In this document: positions 17,586-26,583 of the stretch, piece by piece
How positions within the stretch are numbered: the first letter of the stretch is position 1
Layout of the letters: each line of letters opens with the position of its first letter
Source: UBA1361 sp041656375
GTDB lineage: Bacteria > Bacillota_I > Bacilli_A > RFN20 > CAG-826
Length of the DNA: 64,000 nt
Direction of reading: 5' to 3'
Assembly: GCA_964410505.1 (NCBI GenBank)
Contig: CAYPGR010000001.1
Span: forward strand, 62,001-126,000
Made by a program: the position numbers and the translations under genes
Notes under the pieces: generated by a model
Told to the model about the DNA's origin: nothing
The model's input: the letters and a program-made list of their open reading frames with translations, nothing else
Databases searched by the model: none

Positions 17586-18040
17586 TCGCGAATTACCTTG
17601 ACCATATAGTATGCGTCATCCCCATTGGTGTAAAATTTCTTCTTGGTATTAATAATTTGAAACCCATTATTTAAATAAAGGGCAATGGCTGGATCATTTT
17701 GAGTGCGGACTTCAAGCGTGATGGCTTTTACTTCTTCAAGTTTAGTAATGCGGTCAAGGAAGTGGGCCATTAAAAGCGAGCCAAGCTTCTTCCCTTGTAA
17801 AAGCGGATGAATCGCAAATTGGACAATTGATACACTATCAAAAGTGATCCAAAAATGACAAAAACCGATGACAACCTCGGAATAAGTCATCACAAAAAAA
17901 TGGGCAAGTTCGTTATCTAATTCACGTTGATACGAGTCTTTCGGCCATGGATCAGGAAAAACAAGTTGGGCGATTTCATCAATCGCATCGATATCACTAA
18001 AACTCATCGGACGAATTAATAATTTTTTTTCATTTTCCAT
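17582..18040 (-). CDS. rimI: GNAT N-acetyltransferase, RimI type
   Basis: This 152-residue protein is a GNAT-fold acetyltransferase. The family RimI acetylates the N-terminal alanine of ribosomal protein S18, and rpsR is also in this window. The acetyl-CoA binding region is seen as HPLLQGKKLGSLLMAHFL (residues 78-95), followed by LEVRTQNDPAIALYLNNGF. Its place between tsaB and tsaD matches the usual Firmicutes tsaE-tsaB-rimI-tsaD order, which supports the RimI call over a generic GNAT. Confidence 0.9.
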   Translation of the reverse strand: MENEKKLLIRPMSFSDIDAIDEIAQLVFPDPWPKDSYQRELDNELAHFFVMTYSEVVIGFCHFWITFDSVSIVQFAIHPLLQGKKLGSLLMAHFLDRITKLEEVKAITLEVRTQNDPAIALYLNNGFQIINTKKKFYTNGDDAYYMVKVIRE

Positions 18041-18044
18041 AAGC

Positions 18045-18626
18045 TTAACCTTTTAAATACACTGGTTTAAACGCATTCACGTTTACGACCCGATTTTCTT
18101 CATTCATTAATTTAATCATGTTGGTAAAGCGGTCAAAGGGTTCACTTACAAGCCCGAGATGATTTGTTTCACCACTGATGAGATACCCGTGTTCCTTTGA
18201 AAGTTCAAGAACGCTTTCATTGACCATGATTTGGTCTTTTAATATGACTTCACTTTGCATGTATACGCCAATAAAAGAACGGCCACTTCTGGCGTCTAAA
18301 ACACAGATCGTTGGTTTTGATTCATGGGCGAAAATAGCTAAACTTGAAAAGCCATAAAGCGGAATATCTTTGGCGTAGGCCCACACTTTTGCGACACTAA
18401 CCCCAATGCGCACCCCTGTATAAGAACCCGGTCCATAAGCAACCCCAATCGCATTAATGCTTGAAGGGGTTAAGTCACAGGAACGTAGTAACTCATGAAT
18501 GCGCTCAATGAGAATTTCACTTTGGGTTTGAAAGGCAACTTCATCAATTGCCGCAATCACTTCAGTATCTTTTGCAATCGCAATACTTAAGCGATGACTT
18601 GAAGTATCAATTAAAAGGCGAATCAT
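18045..18626 (-). CDS. tsaB: tRNA threonylcarbamoyladenosine biosynthesis protein TsaB
   Basis: TsaB (YeaZ) is the catalytically inactive ASKHA partner that binds TsaD in t6A synthesis. At 193 residues it is on the short side, and the C-terminal lobe is reduced. The N-terminus LLIDTSSHRLSIAI and the AIGVAYGPGSYTGVRIGVSV segment near residue 65 are diagnostic. It starts inside the tsaE stop region (four-base overlap) and ends four bases before rimI. Confidence 0.92.
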   Translation of the reverse strand: MIRLLIDTSSHRLSIAIAKDTEVIAAIDEVAFQTQSEILIERIHELLRSCDLTPSSINAIGVAYGPGSYTGVRIGVSVAKVWAYAKDIPLYGFSSLAIFAHESKPTICVLDARSGRSFIGVYMQSEVILKDQIMVNESVLELSKEHGYLISGETNHLGLVSEPFDRFTNMIKLMNEENRVVNVNAFKPVYLKG

Positions 18627-19084
18627 TTAAATTCCTCCGCAAGTGTCTTTACAACACTTTCATAGCGTCCTTCACCAATGAGCGTGATTTCTCTTTGATC
18701 AAGATTGAGATGTTTAATCACGATTTCTAAATAGATTTCAGGTATAAGGTGGCCAATATATTGTGGCCATTCGATGACACTGATCCCTTCTGTACCAATA
18801 AATTCATCAAGGCCAATATCATCAAAATTATTCTCGAGACGATAGGCATCAATGTGGAATAGTGGTTTTGTACCACGTAAATATATTTTCATAATATTGA
18901 AGGTTGGACTATTAACTTTTTCACTAATCTTAAGTCCGAGAGCGATTCCTTTGGTGATGGTGGTTTTACCTGCCCCAAGGTCTCCTTTTAAAAGTAAGGT
19001 GTCTCCAATATTTAAAAGTTCTGCTAAGCGAGCGCCTAGTTTCATCGTGACTTCCAGGTTTTGACTAATAAATGTGTGCTTCAT
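18623..19084 (-). CDS. tsaE: t6A biosynthesis ATPase TsaE
   Basis: TsaE is the P-loop ATPase that resets the TsaB-TsaD complex during t6A formation. The 153-residue protein has Walker A GDLGAGKTTITKG (residues 34-46), the SPTFNIMKIY segment and the HIDAYRL motif near residue 80. It is first in the tsaE-tsaB-rimI-tsaD operon. A TATAAT box at 19096-19101 ends 11 bases before its ATG and no ribosome binding site is visible, so the 5' leader is at most a few bases. Confidence 0.94.
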   Translation of the reverse strand: MKHTFISQNLEVTMKLGARLAELLNIGDTLLLKGDLGAGKTTITKGIALGLKISEKVNSPTFNIMKIYLRGTKPLFHIDAYRLENNFDDIGLDEFIGTEGISVIEWPQYIGHLIPEIYLEIVIKHLNLDQREITLIGEGRYESVVKTLAEEFK

Positions 19085-19136
19085 AATGCCAAAAAATTAT
19101 ACCACAAAAGCGATACATTAATGAATGGTTGATTGC

Positions 19137-19670
19137 CTAATTATTGTCATCTGTTTCTTTTAGAAACAACTCATAGAGGCGTTTAACCTCATCGTCAATA
19201 TAGGGGAAACGATCATTCGTCATCATCGTCACGACTTCATTTTGTTTATGTTCAATAATTTTAGCGAGCGCTGGAGAATATTGATAGTGGTCGATATTTC
19301 GCATGAATTCATTTTTATCGAGGAACTTGATTGATTTATCACTATATCTTTTAACATCTAAATCGTAGTCAATATATTTTGCAACCCCGGCGTCAATTAA
19401 AGTTGGTGATGCAATATTGGTATAAAAGACAATCCCAGTTTCTTTAATCATCCCGATCATGTTAAACCAATCTTTCTTACTAAAAAAAGAAATCGCTGGT
19501 TCTTTTGTATACCATTTGCGGCCATTAGCCTCAATCACTTGTGTTCTTCTTGATGCCACTATCAGCCATTCATCATTATCTTCTAAAACAAAAGACTTTC
19601 GCCAAAAGCGATGGAGGCTGCCATCATGTTTATAACTTTGGATTTTAATCCATTTGCCTTTAATACTCAT
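19137..19670 (-). CDS. DUF402 family nucleoside tri/diphosphatase-like protein
   Basis: The protein resembles the Firmicutes YgaC/Ntdp group, beta-barrel DUF402 proteins for which nucleoside tri- and diphosphatase activity is described. Supporting features are the N-terminal basic strand KGKWIKIQSYKHDGSLHR, the WYTKEPAISFF segment and the central aspartate-rich stretch YIDYDLDVK near residue 120. The frame is open from a TTG at 19679, but the ATG at 19670 with an upstream GAAGG is preferred, giving 177 residues. An extended -10 TGATAAAAT lies at 19699-19707. Confidence 0.78.
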   Translation of the reverse strand: MSIKGKWIKIQSYKHDGSLHRFWRKSFVLEDNDEWLIVASRRTQVIEANGRKWYTKEPAISFFSKKDWFNMIGMIKETGIVFYTNIASPTLIDAGVAKYIDYDLDVKRYSDKSIKFLDKNEFMRNIDHYQYSPALAKIIEHKQNEVVTMMTNDRFPYIDDEVKRLYELFLKETDDNN

Positions 19671-19726
19671 AAATACCAAACCTTCAGTTGATGGTTTGAT
19701 TTTATCATATTAGGTTATTTAATGCT

Positions 19727-20707
19727 TTAGAGGAGCGAAAAAAACTCGTTAATTGCCGTTAAATGCGCTTTATATGCCATGATTGCATTCGCTGGAATCG
19801 CTTCCTTATATGGCACAACCATTAAGGCGTCAGTATAAGTAAGGGTGATTAAAATTTTATTACCATGCATCACAAGGGTGACATCTGCAAGTTCATTATT
19901 TGGTCTAATTTTAGTGAGGGCATTAATCGCCCGAAGCGGTAATTTCTTTTTCAGCTCTTTATTTGAAGCGTAAAGGCGATATCTTGGTTTATCCTCAAGT
20001 AATTCTAAATCAGCAATATCATCTGGGCCGGCTGCATCTTTAAAAATATTTGGATCGGGTTTTAAATAAAAGACGACCCGACCTTCAATTGATTGTTCTG
20101 CCGTCGCATGAATAAGTTTTCCAAGAAATGCCGATTTTGCTTGTTTGCCATCTTGACGGTAGGCAACAAAATCCGCCACTTCAATTTTATAAGAAGCAAC
20201 CTCATAGGTCATTAAATTACGTGAATTGGTGTTGATAACATCTTTTAAAAAGCGGGCGTTTTTAAATTCATCACCACTAATTTCACCCGCAAAATCAAAG
20301 GCGTAATTTGCAAATTTACTATCTTTTAAAGCAATATAATTTACTTCACCATTGTAATCAGACATATATTGGCGAACCCGAGCCGTAATCTTTGCGCGGT
20401 GCCAACGTGAAAACATCACGGACCCAACTAAGGTGATGATGATTAAGATAATGCCTGCCCATGTCCCATTAGGTTGCAGTGGGAAAATAACCGTATAGGC
20501 TACCACAATGATTGCAATGACAATGGCAGATGAGATATAACTAATCATCCGTGATTTTTTATAGGCTCTTGTAAAACTGTTTTTATGTGCCTCTAATTCT
20601 GGGAGGGCAACATTTTCTTCAATCGATGTGGCTGGAACATCTTCATTGACGAATGCAGGTTCTTGTCCTTCACTCATTTCAACCACTTCTTTATTCTTAT
20701 CTTCCAT
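19727..20707 (-). CDS. Membrane protein of unknown function with two N-terminal spans
   Basis: The 326-residue protein has an acidic N-terminal tail (about 50 residues), two membrane helices (near residues 53-70 and 80-100) and a soluble C-terminal domain of about 220 residues on the cytoplasmic side. The C-terminal domain is rich in strands and resembles DUF3137-type proteins in layout, but this is a weak guess. It lies 8 bases after the Sel1 gene in the same direction, so the two may be co-transcribed. The function is unknown. Confidence 0.7.
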   Translation of the reverse strand: MEDKNKEVVEMSEGQEPAFVNEDVPATSIEENVALPELEAHKNSFTRAYKKSRMISYISSAIVIAIIVVAYTVIFPLQPNGTWAGIILIIITLVGSVMFSRWHRAKITARVRQYMSDYNGEVNYIALKDSKFANYAFDFAGEISGDEFKNARFLKDVINTNSRNLMTYEVASYKIEVADFVAYRQDGKQAKSAFLGKLIHATAEQSIEGRVVFYLKPDPNIFKDAAGPDDIADLELLEDKPRYRLYASNKELKKKLPLRAINALTKIRPNNELADVTLVMHGNKILITLTYTDALMVVPYKEAIPANAIMAYKAHLTAINEFFSLL

Positions 20708-20714
20708 ATTTCCT

Positions 20715-21353
20715 CTATTCTATTTCTCTTAAGAGTCTTGCAGCAATTCTATCACCTTTTGCTGCAGCACTTCCTAAATATTCTTTTGCTTTGTTTAGGT
20801 CGCGAAGTAAGCCACGGCCCGTTAAATAACCTTTACCAACTTCAACTTCCGCTTTAATATAACCGAGATTAGCTGCTTTTTCGTAATAAGTGAACGCTTT
20901 TGTAACGTCTTTACTGACTCCTAAGCCGTTTTCATAAAAGTAGCCAATTTTATAAAAAGATTTCGCAAACTTTTGATCCGCTGCCTTTTGATACCATTGC
21001 AAGGCAAGTTCATAATCTTGGGCGATGACGGTTCCCCGTTCATAAGCGATTCCCATATTATATTGCGCCGCATCGTGACCTTTGACAGCTCCGCTATGAA
21101 AATAATCAAATCCTTTTTGTTTATCTTCGGGAACCCCTTTGCCATAAAAGTAGCAATAGCCAAGTACCGTATCGGCCGGTGCATACCCTAGGGACTCTGA
21201 TTTCTTGGCAAGTTCAAGTCCGCGTTTATTATCTTCCGCAATCCCTTCGCCTTGAACAAGCCGTCTTGCTAGTTCATGCATAGCCGCAGGGTCTTTCGCA
21301 AGGATGAGTCGTTCAAGCTCTTGATTGGTCTTATTGGTGTAATTTAAAATCAT
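20715..21353 (-). CDS. Sel1-like (TPR-type) repeat protein
   Basis: The 212-residue protein is built from about five Sel1-like repeats of 36 residues. Repeat cores such as LGYCYFYGKGVPEDKQKG, MGIAYERGTVIAQDYELA and IGYFYENGLGVSKDVTKA show the usual G-Y-G and A-A pattern. Such repeats form protein-binding alpha-solenoids. No signal peptide is present, so it is probably cytoplasmic. An AAGGGGG ribosome binding site lies just before the ATG. The partner is unknown; the adjacent membrane protein is a candidate. Confidence 0.85.
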   Translation of the reverse strand: MILNYTNKTNQELERLILAKDPAAMHELARRLVQGEGIAEDNKRGLELAKKSESLGYAPADTVLGYCYFYGKGVPEDKQKGFDYFHSGAVKGHDAAQYNMGIAYERGTVIAQDYELALQWYQKAADQKFAKSFYKIGYFYENGLGVSKDVTKAFTYYEKAANLGYIKAEVEVGKGYLTGRGLLRDLNKAKEYLGSAAAKGDRIAARLLREIE

Positions 21354-21399
21354 AAACTATCCCCCTTTTAGTATAACATACTAAAGTTTCAAAAAGGCA

Positions 21400-21981
21400 T
21401 TATTCTTGGGAGGGGATTCGTTTATTGAAGATCACAAGGGTTGGAAATAGCATAAATAATAAGACCACAACGAGACCGGCTGACATCGCCATGGGCGGGG
21501 CGTTAAAAATAAAAGAGCCACCTAAAGTTGCTTTATAAACAATCATGCCACCCAAGGTAGAAAACATAATTCTTAATCCTACACCAGATATGACGGCTAA
21601 AATTAAAAAGAGATAATTAAGCCAAAAGGCTGGCCGCTTTTTAAAAATCAAACCTTGGAATAAGGCCGCAATTGCAATGCTTCCATAGCCAAGTAAATAA
21701 TCAAGGGGATACGTCACAAAACCATACCCATCGGTCAACATGGTGATGAAACCATAGACGAGGCCAATTCCAAGAAAAGCATCAATAATAGGGAATCTTA
21801 AGGCGATAATAAAGAGGGGGAGCATCGTTAAACTAAGGGAAGCCCCTTCACCAAATCTCACCTTTAAAAAAGGTAAATCAAACACAAAGGCGAGCGCGAC
21901 TAAAATCGCCATTTCGGCAATCCCACGGACGGTTAGAAAGCGTCCGAATATTTTTGATTTATTAAATTGCTTACGTTCCAT
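21400..21981 (-). CDS. thiT: Thiamine transporter ThiT (ECF S-component)
   Basis: ThiT (YuaJ) is the thiamine-binding S-component of an energy-coupling factor importer. The 193-residue protein has about six membrane spans and the family segments MAILVALAFVFDLPF near residue 20 and GFVTYPLDYLLGYGS near residue 88, with aromatic residues of the thiamine pocket. It is preceded by an AAGGAGG ribosome binding site and a TPP riboswitch with a terminator, so it should be shut off when TPP is plentiful. The ECF ATPases are elsewhere. Confidence 0.93.
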   Translation of the reverse strand: MERKQFNKSKIFGRFLTVRGIAEMAILVALAFVFDLPFLKVRFGEGASLSLTMLPLFIIALRFPIIDAFLGIGLVYGFITMLTDGYGFVTYPLDYLLGYGSIAIAALFQGLIFKKRPAFWLNYLFLILAVISGVGLRIMFSTLGGMIVYKATLGGSFIFNAPPMAMSAGLVVVLLFMLFPTLVIFNKRIPSQE

Positions 21982-21998
21982 TTTTACCTCCTTGAAAC

Positions 21999-22023
21999 AA
22001 AAAAGCCTCCACTAGCGTGAAGG
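21999..22023 (-). terminator. Riboswitch-controlled terminator before thiT
   Basis: On the minus strand, CCTTCAC (22023-22017) pairs with GTGGAGG (22012-22006) around a GCTA loop, followed by CTTTTTTG. It lies between the TPP aptamer and the thiT ribosome binding site, so it is the likely expression platform for transcription attenuation. Confidence 0.85.
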
Positions 22024-22030
22024 TTAAAGA

Positions 22031-22109
22031 TCCCTACGCCAGCATTACCTGTATCAGGTGCGGTCGAACATTTATAGTTCCTCTCAGCCAGGCATACCTA
22101 GCTCCCGTG
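22031..22109 (-). promoter_or_regulatory. TPP riboswitch (THI element)
   Basis: The minus strand reads GGGAGCTAGG, GGCTGAGAGG, GACCGCACCTGATACAGG, then TAATGCTGGCGTAGGGA. These are the conserved blocks of the thiamine pyrophosphate aptamer, including the CUGAGA pyrimidine-sensor core and the pyrophosphate-sensor loop. It lies upstream of thiT and the terminator at 21999-22023. A TATAAT -10 box lies at 22115-22120, just upstream of the aptamer. Confidence 0.97.
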
Positions 22110-22114
22110 AATTT

Positions 22115-22120
22115 ATTATA
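22115..22120 (-). promoter_or_regulatory. -10 box of the thiT riboswitch transcript
   Basis: A perfect TATAAT on the minus strand lies 6 to 7 bases before the TPP aptamer. The -35 region is AT-rich without a clear match. Confidence 0.6.
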
Positions 22121-22151
22121 ACAAAATATGACGAATTAAAATAATAAATGC

Positions 22152-22814
22152 TTATTTGTGCCAATCGATTGGTTTAACACCGTTTTTGCTAAGAAATTCA
22201 TTTGTTTTAGAAAAGTATTTCAGTCCAAAGAATCCGCCCCGATTGGCACTTAAGGGTGAAGGATGATTGCCTTCAATAATGATCTTATTGGGGCTATTAA
22301 TATATTTTTTAAAGGTCTTTGCGTATGCGCCCCACAAAATGAAAACAATGGGTTGCGGCGCATTATTGAGGGCACTAATAACGTCCTTAGTAAAAGCAGC
22401 ATAATGGTCATTCGCGTGGGAAAGGGGTTTGTCTTTTTGCACGGTCAAGATGGTATTAAAAAGAAAGACACCTTGTTTTGCAAGATAAGTCAGATCTCCA
22501 TCACTCATGAGCGGTCCGCCAATATCATCATGCATTTCCTTAAAAATATTCCGTAAGCTTGGCGGCAATTTAAAACCATGTGGAACACTAAACGCAAGCC
22601 CCATTGCCTGGCCCGGTTGATGGTATGGATCTTGCCCTAAAATAACAACCTTTACCTTGTCCAATGGTGTGAATTGGAAGGCCCTAAAAACATCCTCCTT
22701 CTTCGGAAAGACAAGCGTTTCATCCGATGTCTCAACTAGTGTTTTTATGTTCTTAAAATAGAGCGTATTTTCTAGCTCAAGAAAAAAATCTTGCCATGTC
22801 TTAACTTGTTTCAT
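22152..22814 (-). CDS. ung: Uracil-DNA glycosylase (family 1)
   Basis: Ung removes uracil from DNA in base excision repair. The protein (220 residues from the ATG at 22814) has the catalytic water-activating motif GQDPYHQPGQAMGLAFSV near residue 60 and the DNA-intercalation loop HPSPLSANRGGFFG near the C-terminus. The frame is also open from a GTG at 22829, but a perfect TATAAT at 22821-22826 lies across that region and ends 6 bases before the ATG at 22814. That places the transcription start on or next to this ATG, so the mRNA is probably leaderless. It diverges from the polysaccharide locus. Confidence 0.96.
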   Translation of the reverse strand: MKQVKTWQDFFLELENTLYFKNIKTLVETSDETLVFPKKEDVFRAFQFTPLDKVKVVILGQDPYHQPGQAMGLAFSVPHGFKLPPSLRNIFKEMHDDIGGPLMSDGDLTYLAKQGVFLFNTILTVQKDKPLSHANDHYAAFTKDVISALNNAPQPIVFILWGAYAKTFKKYINSPNKIIIEGNHPSPLSANRGGFFGLKYFSKTNEFLSKNGVKPIDWHK

Positions 22815-22820
22815 AGGCTC

Positions 22821-22826
22821 ATTATA
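22821..22826 (-). promoter_or_regulatory. -10 box of ung (leaderless)
   Basis: TATAAT on the minus strand is followed by GAGCCT and then the ATG of ung. The 6-base gap leaves no room for a 5' leader or ribosome binding site. Confidence 0.6.
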
Positions 22827-22863
22827 CACGCTCGATATCAGAGAATAAAACGATTAAATATTG

Positions 22864-22869
22864 TATAAT
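22864..22869 (+). promoter_or_regulatory. -10 box of the first glycosyltransferase gene (leaderless)
   Basis: TATAAT is followed by 7 bases and the ATG at 22877. No ribosome binding site is present in that gap. Confidence 0.6.
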
Positions 22870-22876
22870 TGAAGAT

Positions 22877-23953
22877 ATGAAAATACTTTTTGTTTTTAAT
22901 CATCCGGCCCCTTATAAGGTCGCTTTATTTAATGGTTTGGCAGACGCACATGATATCCATGTAATTTTCGAACGGTTTAGTGCGAAAAATCGTCATCATA
23001 GTTTTTATAATGAAGCGACATACAAGTTTAAACATCATACGATTAAAGGGGTCAATTTAGGTAATGAGAACCACTTGTCGTGGGGTGTCCGCACGCATCT
23101 AAAACATAATCAATATGACCTCATTGTTATGAACGGGTACTCAACCTTAACGGAAATGATTGCCCTTCGTTATTTGAAAAGAAAAAAAATACCGTATGCC
23201 TTTTATATCAATGGTGGCATTGTAAAACGTGAACCAAAATGGATGCGGCGCATTAAAACATACTTTATTCGGGGTGCATCACTTTATTTTAGTCCAGCCC
23301 TAAAAGCCAATGAGTATCTTCTCCACTATCAAGCACCTGCTTCTAAAATCGTTAATTACCCTTATTCCACTGTTTACCAAAAAAATGTTATACAGGCAAG
23401 AGTCAATCAGACATTAAAAATCGCATTTTGGGAAAAACAAAATATTAAGGCCAAAAACTTTACCATTTGTATTACCAGCTTTATAAAGCGCAAGAATAAC
23501 ATGTGTTTAATTAAAGCTTGGAAAGATATCCCTACTGATCATGCCCTTATCCTCGTCGGGAATGGCGAAGAAGAAAAAAACTACCGCAGCTATATTGAAG
23601 AGCACCATTTAAGCCATGTATTTATTCTCCCTTTTGCCCCGAAAGAACGCGTCTTTGAGTATTTGAAACATTCTGATAACGCCGTTTATTTAAGTAACTA
23701 CGATATTTATGGCCATGTGATTAATGAAGCCCTTGCCCACGGCTTAAATGTCTTAACCAATAACAATATGATTGCAGCACACTCACTTATTGTCGATGGT
23801 AAAAACGGATTAATTCTTCATGATGGTGAAGATCTAAATACAAAGCTAAATGACCTTTTTAAAGCTGATTTCTTTAATGAAGCCATTGCTTCCGCGGCGA
23901 CAATTGAAGACTCAGTTCAAGTTCACCTCAATATTTTGGAGCGACATCAATGA
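22877..23953 (+). CDS. Glycosyltransferase family 4-like, surface polysaccharide
   Basis: The 358-residue protein has a GT-B fold. The N-terminal Rossmann half begins MKILFVFNHPAPYKVALFNGLA, and the C-terminal half has the nucleotide-sugar region with SLSNYDIYGHVINEALAHGLNV near residue 275, matching the E-x7-E pattern of GT4 enzymes. It should transfer a sugar from an NDP-sugar onto a lipid-linked polysaccharide intermediate. It is the first gene of the plus-strand arm of the polysaccharide locus and overlaps the next glycosyltransferase by four bases. Confidence 0.85.
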   Translation: MKILFVFNHPAPYKVALFNGLADAHDIHVIFERFSAKNRHHSFYNEATYKFKHHTIKGVNLGNENHLSWGVRTHLKHNQYDLIVMNGYSTLTEMIALRYLKRKKIPYAFYINGGIVKREPKWMRRIKTYFIRGASLYFSPALKANEYLLHYQAPASKIVNYPYSTVYQKNVIQARVNQTLKIAFWEKQNIKAKNFTICITSFIKRKNNMCLIKAWKDIPTDHALILVGNGEEEKNYRSYIEEHHLSHVFILPFAPKERVFEYLKHSDNAVYLSNYDIYGHVINEALAHGLNVLTNNNMIAAHSLIVDGKNGLILHDGEDLNTKLNDLFKADFFNEAIASAATIEDSVQVHLNILERHQ

Positions 23954-25050
23954 AAATTCTTTACCTTACAACTGCCCGGCATCCCAAGGACTATGAACGT
24001 TTTCTCTCCCAAAATCGCATTGCACCAAATCCTAGCAACCAAAATTTTCATACAAAACTAATTGATTTACTTTCTAAATTTGAAACACTCAAGGTTCTTA
24101 GCAGTCGTCCGATGAGTAAAGATCTATTTCTTAAAGAACAACAAAAGGATCACTATTTCTATCCTGCTTATGTTAATCTGCCTATCATCAAACGTGTTGG
24201 TATTTTACTCGGTGGGCACAAATTGCTCACTCGCTTCAAGCCTGACTATCTCTTTGTTGATGTGATGAACCAAACACTGCTCCATTTAGCGCGAAAGTTA
24301 AAACAATATCACCAAGTAAAAGTCATTGGAATCGTAACCGACAACCCCATTAATATTACTGGCACTAAAAAAAGTTATAGTGAATCCATTTTTAAACTTA
24401 GTCAAACATGCGATGCTTTTATCACCTTAACGGATGGTCTTAATCAATTATTCAATCCAACTTTAAAGCCGTCACTAACCATTCCGGGATTTATTAGTGA
24501 AACAATACATGAGCCATTTAAAAAAGAAGAATATGCATTTTTTGCTGGCGCATTATACAATCGTTATGGCGTTGGTGAACTAATTGAGACGTTCAAAAAT
24601 AATAATCATCACCTTAAATTACTCGTTGTCGGCCATGGGCCACTTGGTAGTTTATTAACACAAAAATCCTATCCGAATATTGAATTTTTAGGTCAAGTTT
24701 CACCCGAGATTGCCTTTCAATTATCCAAAAAAGCGTTAGTCAATATTAATCCTCGTCCGGTCGATACCCAGATTGATAAGTATTCCGTGCCAAGTAAAAT
24801 GCTTGATTACATTAATAGTGGTACGATTACAATCTCAACCCAAAATTCAGAAATTAAAAAGCTCGTTGGCGATGATGTTTATTGGCTAAAGGACAATTTA
24901 CCCGAATCAATCAATCAAGCCCTTCAAGATATTCAAACTGATTTTGATCTTTGGACCACACGCGCAAAACGAGCAAAGCGCAATCTTGAAACATCACTTT
25001 CTAGTAAAGAAATGATCGTAAAAATTAAAGATCTTATGACAAAAATATAG
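23950..25050 (+). CDS. Glycosyltransferase, GT-B type, surface polysaccharide
   Basis: The 366-residue protein has a GT-B organisation. The N-terminal half begins MKILYLTTARHPKDYERFL, and the C-terminal half contains FAGALYNRYGVGELIETF, LLVVGHGPLGSLL and a VPSKMLDYINSGT motif, as in GT4 enzymes. It overlaps the preceding glycosyltransferase by four bases. Sugar and acceptor specificity cannot be read from the sequence. Confidence 0.82.
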   Translation: MKILYLTTARHPKDYERFLSQNRIAPNPSNQNFHTKLIDLLSKFETLKVLSSRPMSKDLFLKEQQKDHYFYPAYVNLPIIKRVGILLGGHKLLTRFKPDYLFVDVMNQTLLHLARKLKQYHQVKVIGIVTDNPINITGTKKSYSESIFKLSQTCDAFITLTDGLNQLFNPTLKPSLTIPGFISETIHEPFKKEEYAFFAGALYNRYGVGELIETFKNNNHHLKLLVVGHGPLGSLLTQKSYPNIEFLGQVSPEIAFQLSKKALVNINPRPVDTQIDKYSVPSKMLDYINSGTITISTQNSEIKKLVGDDVYWLKDNLPESINQALQDIQTDFDLWTTRAKRAKRNLETSLSSKEMIVKIKDLMTKI

Positions 25051-25080
25051 AATTTATATAATTAATATATAAAAATAACC

Positions 25081-25086
25081 TATAAT
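25081..25086 (+). promoter_or_regulatory. -10 box of the Wzx gene (leaderless)
   Basis: TATAAT is followed by CAATCT and the ATG at 25093, a 6-base gap without ribosome binding site. Confidence 0.58.
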
Positions 25087-25092
25087 CAATCT

Positions 25093-26583
25093 ATGCAACG
25101 TAAAGAAATGCAAGCCCCTGTTGTTTTTACACTCATCCGTAATGTCACCATTGCGCTTCTTTCCTTTATCTCTTTTCCGTTTGCCTCTCAAGCACTAGGC
25201 GCTTCAGCCATGGGGATGTATAGTTGGGCAAATACATTCGTGTATTACTTTTTGATTATCTCCCGATTAGGCATCCCACTGATTGCGATTCGAGAATGCG
25301 CAAAGGTAAAAGACGATAAAGAAGCGTTAAGTCATAAAGTTCAATCCTTCTTTGTCCTTCAACTAATAACGACGGCATTATCATTTCTATTACTAGTCAT
25401 AATCATGTTTAGTGCAAAAAACACCTTGTTTGCAGGTGAGACATGGAACCTTGTATTTTTACTATCCGTCAACTTTCTCGTTGGGGTCTTCTCCTTTGAA
25501 TGGGTTTATATCGCCCTCGACCGTGTCTTCTATATGGCGACGAGAGCCCTTGCAACGACAATCTTAGGCACCCTCTTAATTATTATCTTTGTTCAGAATG
25601 ATCATGATCTCTATCTTTATACCTTTTTTAATTTACTAGCGACCGTCATCACCGTGACGCTTAACATCATGCTCTTAAGAAAAGAAGGGATTCGTTTTTC
25701 ATTGAAACGAAAACTCGACTTAAATCACTTATCGCGCTCGCTCTTATTTGTGTTTGGTATTACCTTTTTAATAACCGCGTACAATCAAAATGATTCTTTA
25801 ATCCTTGGTTATCTAGATGACTCATTCGCGACAACTGGCGCTTATGCGGTCGGGGTTCGCGGGATTGAAATTGTCATTACCATCATTACTTCACTTAGTA
25901 GCGTATTTGTAATTCGCACGACCCGTGCACTTAAAGATAATGACTTATCTGCTTTTCATAAGATCATTAGTTATAGCACAAATATCACCTTTTTCATTGG
26001 GGTCCCTGCCGTGATGTTTATGATTGGGTTTGCTCACGAAATTGTTGGATTCATTGTCCAAGGAAGCCCCTACTGGACAACCGCAGCAATTAATAATGCG
26101 GCCTTGGCGGTGATCATTCTCGCTTCATTGATGCTTACGTACTCCATTCATGACGGAATCTATCAACAAGTGTTAGTCCCTCTCAAAAAAGAAAAAGTCT
26201 ATTTCTTTACGATGTTATTCAGTCTGCTCTTTAACATAAGCTTTAGTCTTATCTTTGCCCTCTTCATCTTTAAAAATAATCCATTATTAGGGGTTGCCCT
26301 AGTTACTCTGCTCTCGGAATTCATCACGCTTACGATTTTAATCATCTCGACAAGAAAATACGTATTTCGTCACCTTTTCAGTCTGAATAATCTCAAAATC
26401 ATCCTTGCTTCCGGCATCAGTTTAATCATCGTTTTGATAATCAAACAATTTCTTCCGCTCTTACCTTTTTTAACGACCGTTGGACTTGGCGTCCTTACAG
26501 GTGGTATCATATACCTAACACTACTCTATTTGACCCGTGAAGATTTAGTTTACGGGCAAGTAAAAGGAGCGAAAAATGGCTAA
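25093..26583 (+). CDS. Polysaccharide flippase, Wzx/MATE-like
   Basis: The 496-residue protein has about 14 membrane spans and the Wzx/RfbX N-terminus (NVTIALLSFISFPFASQALG). It should flip undecaprenyl-linked repeat units across the membrane. It carries its own -10 box 6 bases before the ATG despite lying only 42 bases after the previous gene. It overlaps the TupA-like gene by 8 bases. A Wzy-like polymerase is encoded on the opposite strand at 28438-29826. Confidence 0.9.
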   Translation: MQRKEMQAPVVFTLIRNVTIALLSFISFPFASQALGASAMGMYSWANTFVYYFLIISRLGIPLIAIRECAKVKDDKEALSHKVQSFFVLQLITTALSFLLLVIIMFSAKNTLFAGETWNLVFLLSVNFLVGVFSFEWVYIALDRVFYMATRALATTILGTLLIIIFVQNDHDLYLYTFFNLLATVITVTLNIMLLRKEGIRFSLKRKLDLNHLSRSLLFVFGITFLITAYNQNDSLILGYLDDSFATTGAYAVGVRGIEIVITIITSLSSVFVIRTTRALKDNDLSAFHKIISYSTNITFFIGVPAVMFMIGFAHEIVGFIVQGSPYWTTAAINNAALAVIILASLMLTYSIHDGIYQQVLVPLKKEKVYFFTMLFSLLFNISFSLIFALFIFKNNPLLGVALVTLLSEFITLTILIISTRKYVFRHLFSLNNLKIILASGISLIIVLIIKQFLPLLPFLTTVGLGVLTGGIIYLTLLYLTREDLVYGQVKGAKNG